Below, piece by piece: positions 25,327 to 34,090 of a stretch of DNA of 64,000 bases. The DNA is from Planctomycetota bacterium (lineage in GTDB: Bacteria > Planctomycetota > UBA1135 > UBA2386), in the NCBI GenBank assembly GCA_027621295.1, contig JAQCBR010000002.1, forward strand, positions 1 to 64,000. The letters are read 5' to 3'. Made by a program: the position numbers and the translations under genes. The notes under the pieces were generated by a model that worked only from the letters and a program-made list of their open reading frames with translations, had not been told where the DNA came from and made no database searches. Positions within the stretch are counted from its first letter, which is position 1. Every line of letters begins with the position of its first letter.

Positions 25327-26649
25327 GTGAACGTCCGCCTGCTCGCCTGTCTTCTCCTCTCCACGGCCGGACTCGCCCGCGCGCAGGGCGAGGAGGCTGT
25401 CGGGATCGAGTTCCTCGACAACGGCGTGATCCGCGTCGGGCTCTCGAAGGACCACGGCGGGGCCCTCGCCTACCTGAGCCGGTCGGGCGAGGACGACAAC
25501 CTGATCAACGTGCACGACCTTGGTCGCTACGTGCAGCAGTCGTACTACTCGGGCCCGAAGCCCTTCCTGCCGGATGGCGCGAAGATGCACGAGGGCTGGC
25601 CGGGCTGGGGTTGGAACCCGATCCAGGCGGGCGACGTCTACGAGAACCGACCCGAGCTCTTCGAGGTCGAGCGGGACCGCGACAGCATCCGTGTGCGGAG
25701 CGTGCCGATGCAGTGGGCGCTGGACGGGGTTCCGGGTGAGTGTGTGTTCGAGACCCGCGTGCGGCTCGACGCGAACCGGGTCCACCTCGAGGTCCGGCTC
25801 GAGAACGCGCGTGCCGACGAGACCCGCTACCCGGGGCAGCACCAGGAGCTGCCTGCGGTCTACACGATCGGGCGTCTGCACCGGCTCTTCACCTACAGCG
25901 GCGATCGGCCGTTCCAGGGCGACGATCTGACCGAGATCGTCAACCAGGGTCCGCCCTGGGAGTACTGGACCAGCACCGAGTGTTGGTCGGCGCTCGTCGA
26001 CGACGAGGGGTTCGGGGTCGGCGTCTTCCACCCGGGTGCCCTGCTCACCGTGGGCGGGTTCCACGGGCCGAAGGGGCGCGGCGGGCCGCGCGACGGGTCG
26101 ACCGGCTACATCGCCCCGCTCCACACCGAGGTTCTCGACCACGACATCGTCTACGAATCGCGGGCGATCCTGATCGTCGGCGATCTGGAGAAGGACATCC
26201 GCGCCTACGCGAAGGCCAACCGCGTGGACCCTCGCCCGGACCTCGACTTCACGAAGGACCGCGCGCACTGCGTGCCGTTCCGGTTGACGGACGAGGCGCC
26301 GCCCTACCGCGGTTCGTGGCGACTGACGCTCGACCAGGACGACCCGCACATCGTGACGGCGCCTGTGCACTACGAGGCCAAGCGGGTGCCGAAGCTGTAC
26401 CTGCGCGCGGCGTACCGCACGAAGGGTCGGGAGGGCGAGCTGTTCTTCGCTCCGCCGGGCGGGGGCTTCGGCGAGGAGCGCCGCGTGACCTTCCGGATCA
26501 AGCCGGACGGTCGTGTGAGGGTCTACGAGATCGACCTGTCGCGGCACCCGCTGTACGAGGGCGTGATCGGCCACCTCAGGCTCGACCCGATCATCGAGCG
26601 TGCCGAAGGCGACACGGTCGAACTCGTGTCGCTGCGCGGCCGGAAGTGA
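25327..26649 (+). CDS. Exported protein of unknown function, beta-rich
   Basis: The 440-residue protein begins at a GTG four bases after the lyase stop. It has a signal peptide (MNVRLLACLLLSTAGLARAQ). The mature part is all-beta in pattern with many aromatic and acidic motifs: GGALAYLSRSGEDDNLINVH, GRYVQQSYYSGP, HEGWPGWGWNPIQAGD, WEYWTSTECWSALVDDEGFG and GVGVFHPGALLTVGG. I do not recognise a named family; the aromatic-rich strands look like a carbohydrate-active or sugar-binding beta-sandwich. The position between the lyase and the tandem sulfatase suggests a part in glycan processing. This is inference. Confidence 0.75.
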   Translation: MNVRLLACLLLSTAGLARAQGEEAVGIEFLDNGVIRVGLSKDHGGALAYLSRSGEDDNLINVHDLGRYVQQSYYSGPKPFLPDGAKMHEGWPGWGWNPIQAGDVYENRPELFEVERDRDSIRVRSVPMQWALDGVPGECVFETRVRLDANRVHLEVRLENARADETRYPGQHQELPAVYTIGRLHRLFTYSGDRPFQGDDLTEIVNQGPPWEYWTSTECWSALVDDEGFGVGVFHPGALLTVGGFHGPKGRGGPRDGSTGYIAPLHTEVLDHDIVYESRAILIVGDLEKDIRAYAKANRVDPRPDLDFTKDRAHCVPFRLTDEAPPYRGSWRLTLDQDDPHIVTAPVHYEAKRVPKLYLRAAYRTKGREGELFFAPPGGGFGEERRVTFRIKPDGRVRVYEIDLSRHPLYEGVIGHLRLDPIIERAEGDTVELVSLRGRK

Positions 26650-26655
26650 CTGCGG

Positions 26656-27165
26656 CTACCGGACGAAGCGCAGCCCGGTGAACGCGTCCTGCACAGGCTC
26701 GGGCTCGCCGAGGCGTTCGGTCAGCGCGCGGAGGATCTCCGAGCGGCCCTCGTACATCTCGAGCTTGATCGACCGACTGCGCCCGTCCTTCGTCTCGAAG
26801 AGCGCTGTGCTGTGTCGGCGGCCGCGGTTCCGTTCGACTCCGTGCCCCCAGCGCCGGATGTCACGGAAGGCGAGTCTGCGCTGACGGCCCAGGAGACCGA
26901 AGCCGAGCGCCGAGATGCGGTCCTCGTCGATCGTCAGGAACGCGTTGCGGAGGCAGGTCCCTCCGAACGGCAGCGCGAAGAGGGCGACCGCCATGACCAC
27001 CCACCGCTCCACGTCGCTCGCATCGTCGAGGAGGGCGCCTCGTTCCACGAGGCCGCTGAGTTCGGCTATGGCCGCCGCTCCGGTTCCCCCAGCGACCGCG
27101 AGGAGCAGGACGAACGCGAGCTTCCAGGACCACAGCATGCGGTGGACGGTCGGCTTCGTCGGCAC
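26656..27165 (-). CDS. Two-helix membrane protein with PH-like cytoplasmic part
   Basis: The 169-residue protein starts at GTG 27165; an ATG at 27138 gives 160 residues. Two membrane segments are visible at about 14-35 (AFVLLLAVAGGTGAAAIAEL) and 51-68 (WVVMAVALFALPFGG). The C-terminal half LTIDEDRISALGFGLLGRQRRLAFRDIRRWGHGV has the strand pattern seen in bacterial PH-like/YdbT-type domains that follow two helices. No function is known. It is on the strand opposite to both neighbours and converges with the preceding exported protein with a six-base gap. Confidence 0.65.
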   Translation of the reverse strand: MPTKPTVHRMLWSWKLAFVLLLAVAGGTGAAAIAELSGLVERGALLDDASDVERWVVMAVALFALPFGGTCLRNAFLTIDEDRISALGFGLLGRQRRLAFRDIRRWGHGVERNRGRRHSTALFETKDGRSRSIKLEMYEGRSEILRALTERLGEPEPVQDAFTGLRFVR

Positions 27166-27232
27166 GGCCCGAGGTTAGCCGCACCGGGAGGCGGGTGAAG
27201 CGGGTGCGCGCCGTGCGTGCGATGATCCCGCC

Positions 27233-30200
27233 ATGCGCGCGATCCTCCCTGCTCTCGTCGCGACCCTGCTCTCGATCCAGTCGGCTCCCGGGCAGCGCGA
27301 GTCGAACGCGGCTCCCCGCCCGAACGTCGTGTTGGTGCTCGTCGACGACATGGGGTTCTCGGACATCGGTTGCTACGGCAGCGAGATCGAGACGCCGAAC
27401 CTCGATGCGCTCGCGGCGGGCGGCGTGCGGTTCTCTCAGTTCCGCAACACGTCCCGCTGCTGTCCGACGCGGGCGATGCTGATGACGGGGCTGCACCCCC
27501 ACCAGGCGGGCATCGGGCACATGACGCTCGGGCCGAACCAACAGCCGGACCCGAAGCGCCCGCCCGCCTACCAGGGCTACCTCAACGAGCACTGCGTGAC
27601 GATCGCGGACGTCCTCGGGTCGGCGGGATACGCGACGTTCATGACCGGCAAGTGGCACCTCGGTCGCCACGACGAGAGCCTCTGGCCGCTGCAGCAGGGC
27701 TTCGACCGGTTCTGGGGGTCGATCTCGGGAGCGTTCAACTACTTCCTGCCGAAGCACCCGCGCGGCATCCACGCCGACAACACGCCGATCGAACGGCCGG
27801 AATCGACGACCGATCGCCGCTTCTACACGACCGACGCGTTCACCGACCATGCGATGCGCTTCGTCGGGGATCACCTCGACGGCGCAGCCCAGGCGGACCC
27901 CTTCTTCCTCTACCTCGCCTACAACGCGCCGCACTGGCCGATGCAGGCGCACGACGAGGACATCGCGAAGTACCGCGGGCGCTACAAGATCGGCTGGGAC
28001 GAGCGGCGGAAGCGTCGGCACCAGAAGCAGGTCGAACTCGGGCTGATCGACCCGGACTGGCCGCTGTCGCCGCGCGACCCGTCGGCGCCCGCCTGGGACA
28101 CGCTGGATGAGCAGAAGCAGGACGAGATGGACCTGCGGATGGCGATCTACGCGGCGATGGTCGATCGCATCGACCAGAACATGGGGCGACTCGTCGCCTT
28201 CCTGAAGGAGCGTGGGGTCTTCGAGGACACGCTGATCCTGTTCCTCTCGGACAACGGCGGCTGCGCCGAGGGCGGTGTCCTCGGCAACCAGGACATCTAC
28301 GACGTCGAGGCCCGCAACGCCGCCTACGACATCGCGTACGGCCTCGCGTGGGCGAACGCGTCGAACACGCCGTTCTCGCTCTACAAGCACTGGTCCCACG
28401 AGGGGGGCGTCGCAACGCCCTTCTTCGCCCACTGGCCGAAGGGCATCGAGGCGCGCGGCGCCTGGTGCGACGAGCCGGGCCAGCTGCTCGACGTGATGCC
28501 GACCCTGGTGGAGCTCTCGGGCGCCGAGTATCCGACGGAGTTCGAGGGTCAGCCGATCCACCCGCTCGTCGGCGTGTCGCTGACGCCGGCGCTCGCGGGT
28601 CGGGAGATCCAGCGGACGCGTCCGATGTTCAACGAGCACGAGAGCAACGGCTCGATGCAGGAGGGCCGGTACAAGCTCGTCGGTCGGCGCGTCGCCCAGC
28701 AGGACGGCTACCACCCCGAGAACTGGGAGCTCTACGACCTCGAAGCGGACCGGACCGAGCAGCGGAACCTCGCGGCCGAGATGCCGGAGCGGGTCGAGGA
28801 CATGTCCAGGCGCTACGAGCGTTGGGCGCACGACGTCGGCGTGTTCCCGAAGCGGAAGCCCAAGAAGGACGCGCCCAACGTGCTGGTGATCCTCGCGGAT
28901 GACCTCGGGTTCTCGGACCTGGGCGCCTACGGCGGCGAGATCCCGACCCCGAATCTGGATCGGATCGCGGCGGAGGGAGTGCGGTTCTCGCAGTTCACGA
29001 ACTCCGCGCGCTGCTGCCCGTCGCGCGCTTCGCTGCTGACCGGGCTCCATCCCCACGAGACCGGCGTCGGCTCGTTCGCGACCGCGCGGCCGCGCGAAGG
29101 CGGCGGCCCGGCCTACACCGGCCACCTGTCGTCGGACTGCGTGACCTTGGCCGAGGCCCTCGGGAGCGCGGGCTACTCGACATGGATGGTCGGCAAGTGG
29201 CACCTCGGCGTGCCGGGGCCGATCGACCGTGGCTTCCAGAACTACTACGGCTACCGGAACTTCCTCGCCCACTCGGAGAACCAGTGGGATCCGAGCCACT
29301 ACGTGCGGCTCCCCGAGGGGCGTACGGAGGAGATCCCGGCGGGCGAGGGCTTCTACGTGACCGACCAGTTCACCGCGTACGCGCGGGAGTTCCTGCGGCA
29401 GGCGCGCGGGCAGGATCGGCCCTGGTTCCTCTACCTCGCGCACTCGTCGCCGCACTTCCCGATCCAGGCGCCGAAGGAGTCGATCGAACGGCACCTCGAC
29501 ACCTACCGCCGCGGTTGGGACGAGCTCAGAGCCGAGCGCCTCGCGCGGATGAAGGAGCTCGGGCTGATCGATCCGACCCTCCCCCTGCCGCCGCGGAGCA
29601 TGGTGCCCGTCGATCGCGAGGACATCGCCAACGGACATCCGGGCGTGCCCAACCCCGCGTGGGCGGACCTCGAGCCGGCGCGTCGCGAGGATCTTGCGCG
29701 GCGGATGGCGACGTTCGCGGCCATGGTCGAGCACGTCGACCGGGGCGTTGGGCTGATCCTCGACGACCTCCGGGACAGCGGCGAACTCGACAACACGCTC
29801 GTGCTGTTCCTGTCCGACAACGGCGCCTGCTACGAGTGGGGCCCGTTCGGCTTCGACGGGCCGTCGCGTCGGGGTTTGACGACGCTGCACGAGGGCGAGG
29901 AGCTCGAGCGCATCGGCCAGGACGGCACCCACCAGAGCTACGGCTCCGGCTGGGCGATGCTCGGCAACACCCCGCTGAACCTCTACAAGCACTTCGCGCA
30001 CGAGGGAGGCATCAGCAGTCCTCTGCTCGCGCGCTGGCCCGCGGGCCTGGCCGCGCGGTCGGACTTCGTGACGACGCCCGCCCACATCATGGACGTCGCG
30101 CCGACCGTCCTCGAGGCCGCGGGCGTCGCGTACCCGAGCGCGCTCCGGGGCACCGCGACCAAGCCCCTCTCGGGGATCTCGCTCCTGCCCGCGATGCGCG

Positions 30201-30877
30201 GCGAGCCGACGGCCGAGCGTTCGATCGCCTACGAACACCAGCTGGCTCGCGGGCTGCGCCGCGGCCGCTGGAAGATCGTCTGGGGCAAGCGCATGCCGAA
30301 GGAGCCCGCTTGGGAGCTCTACGACCTGGAGAACGACCGCGCCGAGCAGCAAGACCTGGCCGCCGAACGACCGGGGCTCGTCGAGGAGTTGGTGCGCGAG
30401 TGGGAGGCCTGGGCGAAGCGCGTCGGCGCGGACCCGTTCCCGCTGCCGGACGCGCCCGCGGACCCGTCCCTCCGGATCGACGGCGTCGAGATCATCGTGC
30501 GCGCCGAGGTCGAGATCGGGGCCGGCACGCAGGGCGTGGTGATCGCCCAGGGTGGACGGGTGCACGGCTTCAGCCTGCACGTCGACCGGGGCACGCCGGT
30601 CTTCGAGGTCCGCCGCGACGGCGTCGTGCAGACGGTCCGCGCTCCGGGCCCGATTCGCGGGGTGCACCAGCTGCGCGGCCGACTGACCAGGGCCTCCCTG
30701 GACCTGTCGGTCGACGGCAAGGTCGTGTCCGCGGTCCCGTCGCCCGGGCTGCTCCCGGGCCAGCCCACCGATGCGCGCGAAGTGGGAGTCGACTCGCAGA
30801 CCGCGGCGGGGAGCTACGAGTCACCGAACCGGTTCGGCGATGGCCGCATCCTGTCGACGAACGTCAGGACGCGCTGA
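27233..30877 (+). CDS. Tandem double-sulfatase with C-terminal LamG-like domain
   Basis: The 1214-residue exported protein has a signal peptide (MRAILPALVATLLSIQSAPG). Sulfatase domain 1 spans about 29-545 with NVVLVLVDDMGFSDIGCYGS, the formylglycine motif CCPTR at 76-80, FMTGKWHLGRHDES and LFLSDNGGCAEGG. Domain 2 spans about 547-1070 with NVLVILADDLGFSDLGAYGG, CCPSR at 594-598, MVGKWHLG and LFLSDNGACYEWG. Both active sites look complete, so both may be matured. From about 1080 a beta-rich domain (LRIDGVEIIVRAEVEIG, GRLTRASLDLSVDGKVVSAV) resembles a concanavalin/LamG jelly roll and may bind the substrate. Each half is closest in style to planctomycete arylsulfatase A-like enzymes. No stop or frameshift lies between the halves, and the linker (KRKPKKDAPNV) is short. 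Confidence 0.93.
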   Translation: MRAILPALVATLLSIQSAPGQRESNAAPRPNVVLVLVDDMGFSDIGCYGSEIETPNLDALAAGGVRFSQFRNTSRCCPTRAMLMTGLHPHQAGIGHMTLGPNQQPDPKRPPAYQGYLNEHCVTIADVLGSAGYATFMTGKWHLGRHDESLWPLQQGFDRFWGSISGAFNYFLPKHPRGIHADNTPIERPESTTDRRFYTTDAFTDHAMRFVGDHLDGAAQADPFFLYLAYNAPHWPMQAHDEDIAKYRGRYKIGWDERRKRRHQKQVELGLIDPDWPLSPRDPSAPAWDTLDEQKQDEMDLRMAIYAAMVDRIDQNMGRLVAFLKERGVFEDTLILFLSDNGGCAEGGVLGNQDIYDVEARNAAYDIAYGLAWANASNTPFSLYKHWSHEGGVATPFFAHWPKGIEARGAWCDEPGQLLDVMPTLVELSGAEYPTEFEGQPIHPLVGVSLTPALAGREIQRTRPMFNEHESNGSMQEGRYKLVGRRVAQQDGYHPENWELYDLEADRTEQRNLAAEMPERVEDMSRRYERWAHDVGVFPKRKPKKDAPNVLVILADDLGFSDLGAYGGEIPTPNLDRIAAEGVRFSQFTNSARCCPSRASLLTGLHPHETGVGSFATARPREGGGPAYTGHLSSDCVTLAEALGSAGYSTWMVGKWHLGVPGPIDRGFQNYYGYRNFLAHSENQWDPSHYVRLPEGRTEEIPAGEGFYVTDQFTAYAREFLRQARGQDRPWFLYLAHSSPHFPIQAPKESIERHLDTYRRGWDELRAERLARMKELGLIDPTLPLPPRSMVPVDREDIANGHPGVPNPAWADLEPARREDLARRMATFAAMVEHVDRGVGLILDDLRDSGELDNTLVLFLSDNGACYEWGPFGFDGPSRRGLTTLHEGEELERIGQDGTHQSYGSGWAMLGNTPLNLYKHFAHEGGISSPLLARWPAGLAARSDFVTTPAHIMDVAPTVLEAAGVAYPSALRGTATKPLSGISLLPAMRGEPTAERSIAYEHQLARGLRRGRWKIVWGKRMPKEPAWELYDLENDRAEQQDLAAERPGLVEELVREWEAWAKRVGADPFPLPDAPADPSLRIDGVEIIVRAEVEIGAGTQGVVIAQGGRVHGFSLHVDRGTPVFEVRRDGVVQTVRAPGPIRGVHQLRGRLTRASLDLSVDGKVVSAVPSPGLLPGQPTDAREVGVDSQTAAGSYESPNRFGDGRILSTNVRTR

Positions 30878-30956
30878 ACGTCCGAGCCGTCGCGGGCAGC
30901 TCGAGGCTCGAGTCTGTCCGAGCCAGTGACCCGATGGGGACGCGGCCGCTGTGGGG

Positions 30957-30995
30957 CCGCCAAGCCGGCCCGCCAAGCCGGCCCGCCAAGCCGGC
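30957..30995. repeat. 13-base tandem repeat, three copies, between convergent genes
   Basis: The unit CCGCCAAGCCGGC recurs with a period of 13 (AA pairs at 30962, 30975 and 30988). It lies between the end of the tandem sulfatase and the end of dnaA. A short inverted repeat GCAGG-TCAGC-CCTGC follows at the dnaA stop. Together they may end transcription from both sides; no T tract is present. Confidence 0.55.
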
Positions 30996-31003
30996 AATGC
31001 AGG

Positions 31004-32650
31004 TCAGCCCTGCAGGCGTGTCGTGAGCGTCGACACCAGCTCGCGGAACATCTTGTCGTCCTTCACGCGCTTCTCGATCTTCTTGACCGCGTAGAGGACC
31101 GTCGTGTGGTCGCGACCGCCGAAGTAGCGGCCGACTTCCTCGAGCGACTGGTCCGTCAGCTGGCGGCACAGATACATCGAGATCTGCCGCGGGAGGCTGA
31201 TCGCCTGGGTCCGCGACTTGCCGATCATGTCGCGGGCGGAGATCGAGAACTCCTCGGTGACGAGCCCCATGATCTCGGAGACCGAGACCTGGCGGCTGCG
31301 CTGGACGACGACGCCGCGGAGCGCTTCCTCGGCGAGCTCGACGCTCACTTCGCGGTCGGTGATCGACGCGACGCCGATGACCTTGACGACGGCTCCCTCG
31401 AGTTCACGGATGTTGGTGTCGATCCGCTCGGCGATGAAGTAGGCGACGTCCTCGGGCAGGTCGAGCTGCCGCAGGCGGGCCTTGCGTCGGACGATCGCGA
31501 CGCGCGTCTCGAAGCACGGGACCTCCATCTCGGCGACGAGACCCCAGCGGAACCGCGACACGAGGCGCTCCTCGATCGTCGGGATCTCCGTCGGCGAACG
31601 GTCGGACGAGATGATGATCTGCCGGTTCGTGTTGTAGAGCGCGTTGAACGTGTGGAAGAACTCGTCCTGCGTCTTGTCCTTGTTGGCCAGGAACTGGATG
31701 TCGTCCACGACGAGCACGTCGACGCTGCGGTGCAGCTCGCGGAACTCGTCGAGGCGGCCGGACTGGATCGCGTGGATGAACCGGTTGGTGAACTCCTCGC
31801 AGCTCAGGTAGAGCACGCGGGCGCGTTCGTTCTTCCGCCGGATCTCGTGGCAGATCGCCTGCAGCAGGTGCGTCTTGCCGAGGCCGACGTTGCCGTGGAT
31901 GAACAGCGGGTTGTAGGCGCGGCCCGGGTTCTCGGCGACGGCCAGCGCGGCGGCGTGCGACAGTCGGTTGCACGGGCCGACGACGAACTGGTCGAACGTG
32001 TAGCTGCGGTTGAGGTCGCCGAGGTCGGACAGACGATCCCAGTTGGAGCCGCTGTAGCGGCCTTCGCCGGCTGGGGGCGCTCCGTGCTGCAGGGGCCCGC
32101 GCTCGGTTCCCGGGCGCGGGATGCGCTGGAAACCGATCTCGGGGCCACGGTCCGCGGGCGCTGCCTGTGCCGACGGGGCTGCACTGCCCTGTGGCCGCGC
32201 CGTGCGCGCGCCCAGGTCGATCGAGTCAGGGTCGATCGAGTCAGGGTCGACGGCGTCCGGTTCGACGGCATCGATGACGGCATTCCTCAGCCCGGCTTGG
32301 CTGGTGACGCCTCGCTCTGCGAACTCGATTCCGGCGGCTGCTTCCGCCGTCAGGCCGAGCTCTTCGCCCTCCGCCCCGCGCGCCAGCTGCAGGGCGACCC
32401 CGCAGCGTCGACGACCCGTCGCGAGGCGCACTGCGTCCTCGATCATCGACAGGTAGTTCTTGCGCAGCCAGTCACGGACGAAGCCGCTCGGCACCCCGAA
32501 CACGTAGCGGTCGCCCTGGACCGCCCGAAGCGTCAGGCCGCGGAACCACGTTTCGTAGTGCTCCTTGCGGACCGAGTGCTTCAGCTCGCCGAGGACCTTC
32601 TCCAGAAGGCCTGCGGGCAGGGTCTCGTTCGAGTCGACTGGGCGCGTCAC
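31004..32650 (-). CDS. dnaA: Chromosomal replication initiator DnaA
   Basis: DnaA binds origin boxes and melts oriC. The 548-residue version starts at GTG 32650 (VTRPVDSNETLP); a TTG at 32674 would add eight residues. Domain I (about 8-85) holds LEKVLGELKHSVRKEHYETWF. A long, poorly conserved linker (about 95-215) is acidic and then Ala/Pro-rich. The AAA+ core has Walker A GNVGLGKTH at about 253-261, Walker B DVLVVDDIQFL and the arginine-finger region EERLVSRFRWGL. Domain IV ends with the box-recognition signature GGRDHTTVLYA. The gene lies at the edge of the candidate origin. dnaN, recF and gyrB are not adjacent. Confidence 0.97.
   Translation of the reverse strand: MTRPVDSNETLPAGLLEKVLGELKHSVRKEHYETWFRGLTLRAVQGDRYVFGVPSGFVRDWLRKNYLSMIEDAVRLATGRRRCGVALQLARGAEGEELGLTAEAAAGIEFAERGVTSQAGLRNAVIDAVEPDAVDPDSIDPDSIDLGARTARPQGSAAPSAQAAPADRGPEIGFQRIPRPGTERGPLQHGAPPAGEGRYSGSNWDRLSDLGDLNRSYTFDQFVVGPCNRLSHAAALAVAENPGRAYNPLFIHGNVGLGKTHLLQAICHEIRRKNERARVLYLSCEEFTNRFIHAIQSGRLDEFRELHRSVDVLVVDDIQFLANKDKTQDEFFHTFNALYNTNRQIIISSDRSPTEIPTIEERLVSRFRWGLVAEMEVPCFETRVAIVRRKARLRQLDLPEDVAYFIAERIDTNIRELEGAVVKVIGVASITDREVSVELAEEALRGVVVQRSRQVSVSEIMGLVTEEFSISARDMIGKSRTQAISLPRQISMYLCRQLTDQSLEEVGRYFGGRDHTTVLYAVKKIEKRVKDDKMFRELVSTLTTRLQG
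32215..32250. repeat. 15-base in-frame repeat in dnaA linker
   Basis: GGTCGATCGAGTCAG occurs twice in tandem (32215-32229 and 32230-32244) with the start of a third copy. In the protein it encodes repeated DPDSI units in the disordered linker of DnaA. It keeps the reading frame and is probably a neutral length-variable tract. Confidence 0.7.
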
Positions 32651-32953
32651 GCGAACCTGGGGGCAAGAAGACAAAGGGCACCCCAGGCTTCCGATTACGG
32701 CGAAACCGAATGCCCAGGACAGGAAAGGTTGGTCGGGAGGGCCGGTTCTCCACCGCGGTCCGGCTCACCGCAGCGACTCAGCGCCTCTCGACGGCCCGTT
32801 CTTAGCGACTTCCCACGGGCCATGCAAAGACCACGACAGGGAGAACGTGCGGCGAACCGGGGGTATCCATCCTAAGTCCTTTTCTCACATAGGTTCGATG
32901 CGATGGAGTTTTCCACGGTCCTGGACCGGACGGTGTGGAACGTTGAACCGTAA
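32651..32953. other. Candidate chromosomal origin (oriC)
   Basis: The 300-base gap upstream of dnaA holds several DnaA-box-like sites related to TTNTCCACA: TTCTCCACC at 32746-32754, TTTTCCAC at 32909-32916, and GTGTGGAAC (reverse of GTTCCACAC) at 32933-32941. TTTCCACC at 32976-32983 lies just inside the next gene. A locally AT-richer patch, unusual here, lies at about 32866-32912 and includes GGTATCCATCC, TTTTCTCACATAGG and the box. Position beside dnaA, box clustering and the AT-rich patch are the usual signs of a bacterial origin. The dnaA promoter should also be here. Confidence 0.6.
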
Positions 32954-34084
32954 TCAGGCTCTCCCCGGACCCGACTTTCCACCGCCCGCGGTGGAGCGGA
33001 GGCGGGACACGACGGCGGCCACCGCGCGGGCAGCTCGCCGGGCAGAATCGGTGTTGGTCCGAGGGCTGGTCGCAAAGCGAACGCACTGGCGGGCAGCATC
33101 CGGGTCGAATCCCATGGCCCGGAGCACGGCAGGTGGCTCGGGGCTACCCGACGAGCAGGCAGAACCCTGGGACGCGCGCACGCCCGCGAGGTCCAGGGCG
33201 GGCAGCAGAGCCCGCCCGTCGACGTCGGCGAAATGGATCGTCACCGTGTTCGGCAGTGCGTGCGGTGGGGTCACGCGGGTGCAGCGCACCAGTCCCAGGA
33301 GTTCCTCCTCGAAGGCCTGCCGAGCGGCCTCCATCCCGCGCGCCCGCTCGTCCGCCTCCTGGAGCGCCAGCTCGAACGCGAGCGCGGTCGCGGCGGCGAG
33401 CGATGTGCTGACGGTGCCCGGCCTGAGACCGGATTCCTGACCACCGCCGACCAGCAGCGGGCGGGGCGGGGTTCCCCGGACGATCCAGAGGCTCGCGCCG
33501 CGGAGGCCGCCGAACTTGTGGCTGGAGACGCTGACCGAATCGGCGACGGGCAGGACCTCGTCGAGCGGCACGCGCCCGACGGTCTGCGCGGCGTCGACGT
33601 GCAGGGGGACCCCGGCTTCCCGGGCGCATGCCGCGGCGGCAGCGATGGGCTGCAGCGTGCCGATCTCGCCCTGCGCGTGGGTCAGGCAGACGAGGCCGAT
33701 CGGCACCCCGGGTGAGCGGACGATGGCCGTGCCCATCGCGTCGACGTCCCACATGGACGTCCCTCGGCGCGCAGCCGGCTCGGCGACCGACTTGTGTTCG
33801 ACGGGAGCGAGCAGCACCGGGAGCCCGGGATCGCCGAGACCGGCGATGGCGATGTTGTTCGCCTCGCTGCAGGACGCGACGAAGACCACCTCGTCCGGGG
33901 CGACCCCAGCAGCGTCCGCTGCCGCTGCGCGCGCCTCCTCGAGCACCGCGCGCGCACGCCGTCCGCCCGCGTGCGGACTGCCCGGGTTGTGCGGGCACGC
34001 GGCCTCGACCTCGAGGAATCGCTCGAGCACGCGAGGGTCGACCGGCGTCGTCGCGTTGTGGTCGAGGTCGAACGGGCCTTCCAT
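32954..34084 (-). CDS. Cysteine desulfurase family (NifS/IscS-like) protein
   Basis: The 376-residue PLP enzyme starts at the ATG at 34084. Family features are LDHNATTPVDPRVLERF at the N-terminus, PVEHKSVAEPA with the cofactor-stacking His region, HVDAAQTVGRVPLD with the PLP Asp, and SVSSHKFGG with the Schiff-base Lys near residue 190. The catalytic cysteine loop is QGSACSSGSPEPP near 306. Its short SACSSG loop matches group I enzymes. It would transfer cysteine sulfur for Fe-S clusters or thiolation. It follows bshA with a six-base gap on the same strand, so it is probably co-transcribed with the bacillithiol genes. No iscU-like scaffold is next to it. Confidence 0.9.
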   Translation of the reverse strand: MEGPFDLDHNATTPVDPRVLERFLEVEAACPHNPGSPHAGGRRARAVLEEARAAAADAAGVAPDEVVFVASCSEANNIAIAGLGDPGLPVLLAPVEHKSVAEPAARRGTSMWDVDAMGTAIVRSPGVPIGLVCLTHAQGEIGTLQPIAAAAACAREAGVPLHVDAAQTVGRVPLDEVLPVADSVSVSSHKFGGLRGASLWIVRGTPPRPLLVGGGQESGLRPGTVSTSLAAATALAFELALQEADERARGMEAARQAFEEELLGLVRCTRVTPPHALPNTVTIHFADVDGRALLPALDLAGVRASQGSACSSGSPEPPAVLRAMGFDPDAARQCVRFATSPRTNTDSARRAARAVAAVVSRLRSTAGGGKSGPGRA

Positions 34085-34090
34085 CGTCGA

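Noticed and set aside
28840-28890. Possible assembly join or lost stop between the two sulfatase halves
   Set aside because: The frame is continuous, the linker is natural-looking and codon use does not change. I therefore call a true fusion, though reads were not seen.
26861-30667. A 1268-codon open frame on the minus strand
   Set aside because: It lies opposite the tandem sulfatase, whose motifs and signal peptide are clear. The product is His/Arg/Val-rich shadow sequence with no domain, as expected from high GC content.
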